From: Pseudomonadota bacterium
GTDB taxonomy: Bacteria; Pseudomonadota; Alphaproteobacteria; Acetobacterales; Acetobacteraceae
Assembly (NCBI GenBank): GCA_021779655.1
Contig: JAJYAF010000124.1
Coordinates: 1-6,538, forward strand
DNA length: 6,538 nucleotides
Direction of reading: 5' to 3'
Position numbers and translations under genes: made by a program. A model generated the notes under the pieces. The model was not told the DNA's origin and did no database searches. It saw nothing but the letters and a program-made list of their open reading frames with translations. Below are positions 5,738 through 6,538 of the stretch, in pieces (the first letter of the stretch is position 1; the number at the start of each line of letters is the position of its first letter).

Positions 5738-6538
5738 ATGTTCATAGCACCGCTCTCCGGCCATCCGCGAAAGCTGGAGATCATCCGGCAATTCACTCCG
5801 AACTGGTTTACCGTGACAATGGGTACCGGTGTTCTGGCCTTGGTCCTGGCGCCGTACCGCCCGTTATATCCCTTGGCGGAGATTGTCTGGGCAACAAACA
5901 TCGCGTTGTTTATCCTATGTGTCGGGCTGTACGTGACGCGCTGGATCCTGTTTCCGGCCGAGGCCAGCCGGATTTTTTCGCATCCCGTGATGCCCATGTT
6001 TCTCGGCGCGATTCCGATGGGACTTGCCACGATCATCAATGGTTCCGTGGTCTTCGCCCATGCTTATGCCGTGGCTTTGCCGCTTTGGCTGCTGGATGCC
6101 GCATTATCCATCGCGGCCGGGCTGGCCGTGCCGTTCGCGATGATCACGTTGCAGCGGCACGCGCTGGAGCGAATGACGGCCGTGTGGCTGCTGCCCGTGG
6201 TGGCGTGCGAGGTGGCGGCGGCAAGCGCCGGCGGCCTTGCCGGGCATGTTCCGCCGCCGCTCGCGCTCAACCTGGTAATGGCGGGCTATGCGCTTTGGGC
6301 GCTTTCCGTGCCGGTCGCGTTCAGCATTCTCACCGTGCTGTTCCTGCGCCTGGTACTGCATAAGCTGCCGCCGCCGGAGATGGGGGTTTCCTCCTGGCTG
6401 GCGGTCGGACCGCTGGGCACGGGGGCGCTCGGACTGCTTGTGCTGGGCCACGCGGCGCCCGCCGCCTTTGCCGCCGCGGGACTGGGTCCGGCGGGTCTGG
6501 TGGCGCAAGGGCTGGGTCTCGTGGGCGGGCTGATCATC
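5738..6538 (+). CDS. TDT/SLAC1-family transporter (TehA/Ssu1-like), 3' end outside window
   Basis: Inner-membrane transporter of the tellurite-resistance/dicarboxylate (TDT) family, which includes the bacterial SLAC1 homologue TehA, the yeast malate carrier Mae1 and the sulfite pump Ssu1. 267 residues are visible, roughly 60-80% of a usual 330-400. Family hallmarks are IRQFTPNWFTVTMGTGVLAL (25-residue start region, 16-35), SHPVMPMFLGAIPMGLATIING (81-102), LERMTAVWLLPVVACEVAAAS (143-163), LRLVLHKLP (203-211) and SSWLAVGPLGTGALGLL (218-234). About eight hydrophobic segments can be seen (roughly 25-40, 53-72, 86-108, 113-137, 148-168, 175-205, 218-238, 252 onward) out of the ten expected. The substrate cannot be read from sequence. 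The adjacent YeiE-like LysR regulator hints at sulfite or a related anion. An alternative start is 5714. Confidence 0.92.
   Translation, partial: MFIAPLSGHPRKLEIIRQFTPNWFTVTMGTGVLALVLAPYRPLYPLAEIVWATNIALFILCVGLYVTRWILFPAEASRIFSHPVMPMFLGAIPMGLATIINGSVVFAHAYAVALPLWLLDAALSIAAGLAVPFAMITLQRHALERMTAVWLLPVVACEVAAASAGGLAGHVPPPLALNLVMAGYALWALSVPVAFSILTVLFLRLVLHKLPPPEMGVSSWLAVGPLGTGALGLLVLGHAAPAAFAAAGLGPAGLVAQGLGLVGGLII

Overview
The window is GC-rich with dense, short-spaced genes, and its protein families read like an alphaproteobacterium, most probably from the Acetobacteraceae/Rhodospirillales. That placement rests on overall sequence character and remembered family resemblance, not on a search. 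There are no RNA genes, CRISPR arrays, integrases or intact insertion sequences. Two genes run off the edges: the histidine kinase on the left and the transporter on the right.

Layout: (1) 1-2421, minus strand: a large cytoplasmic hybrid histidine kinase. It has a ParD/ribbon-helix-helix-like N-terminus, three PAS domains, a HisKA and HATPase core, and the beginning of a receiver domain cut off by the window edge. (2) 2422-2701: a 280-base divergent intergenic region with two strong inverted repeats made of four alternating copies of one 12-base motif. (3) 2702-4072, plus: an aldehyde dehydrogenase of the Sad/YneI succinate-semialdehyde dehydrogenase type. (4) 4086-4694, plus: a RimJ/RimL-type GNAT acetyltransferase 13 bases downstream, likely in the same operon. 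(5) 4731-5642, minus: a YeiE-like LysR regulator, convergent with the acetyltransferase. (6) 5643-5737: an AT-rich divergent control region. (7) 5738-6538 and beyond, plus: a TDT/SLAC1-family transporter (the family of TehA and the yeast sulfite pump Ssu1).

Two functional modules stand out. The LysR gene and the TDT transporter gene form a classic divergent regulator-target pair, and family knowledge suggests sulfite or another small-anion efflux. The kinase and the dehydrogenase/acetyltransferase operon share a promoter region rich in inverted repeats. The kinase carries an apparent DNA-binding antitoxin-like domain at its N-terminus, so a direct DNA-binding sensor kinase acting on the repeats upstream of its own gene is the most unusual possibility here. 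It is a hypothesis.
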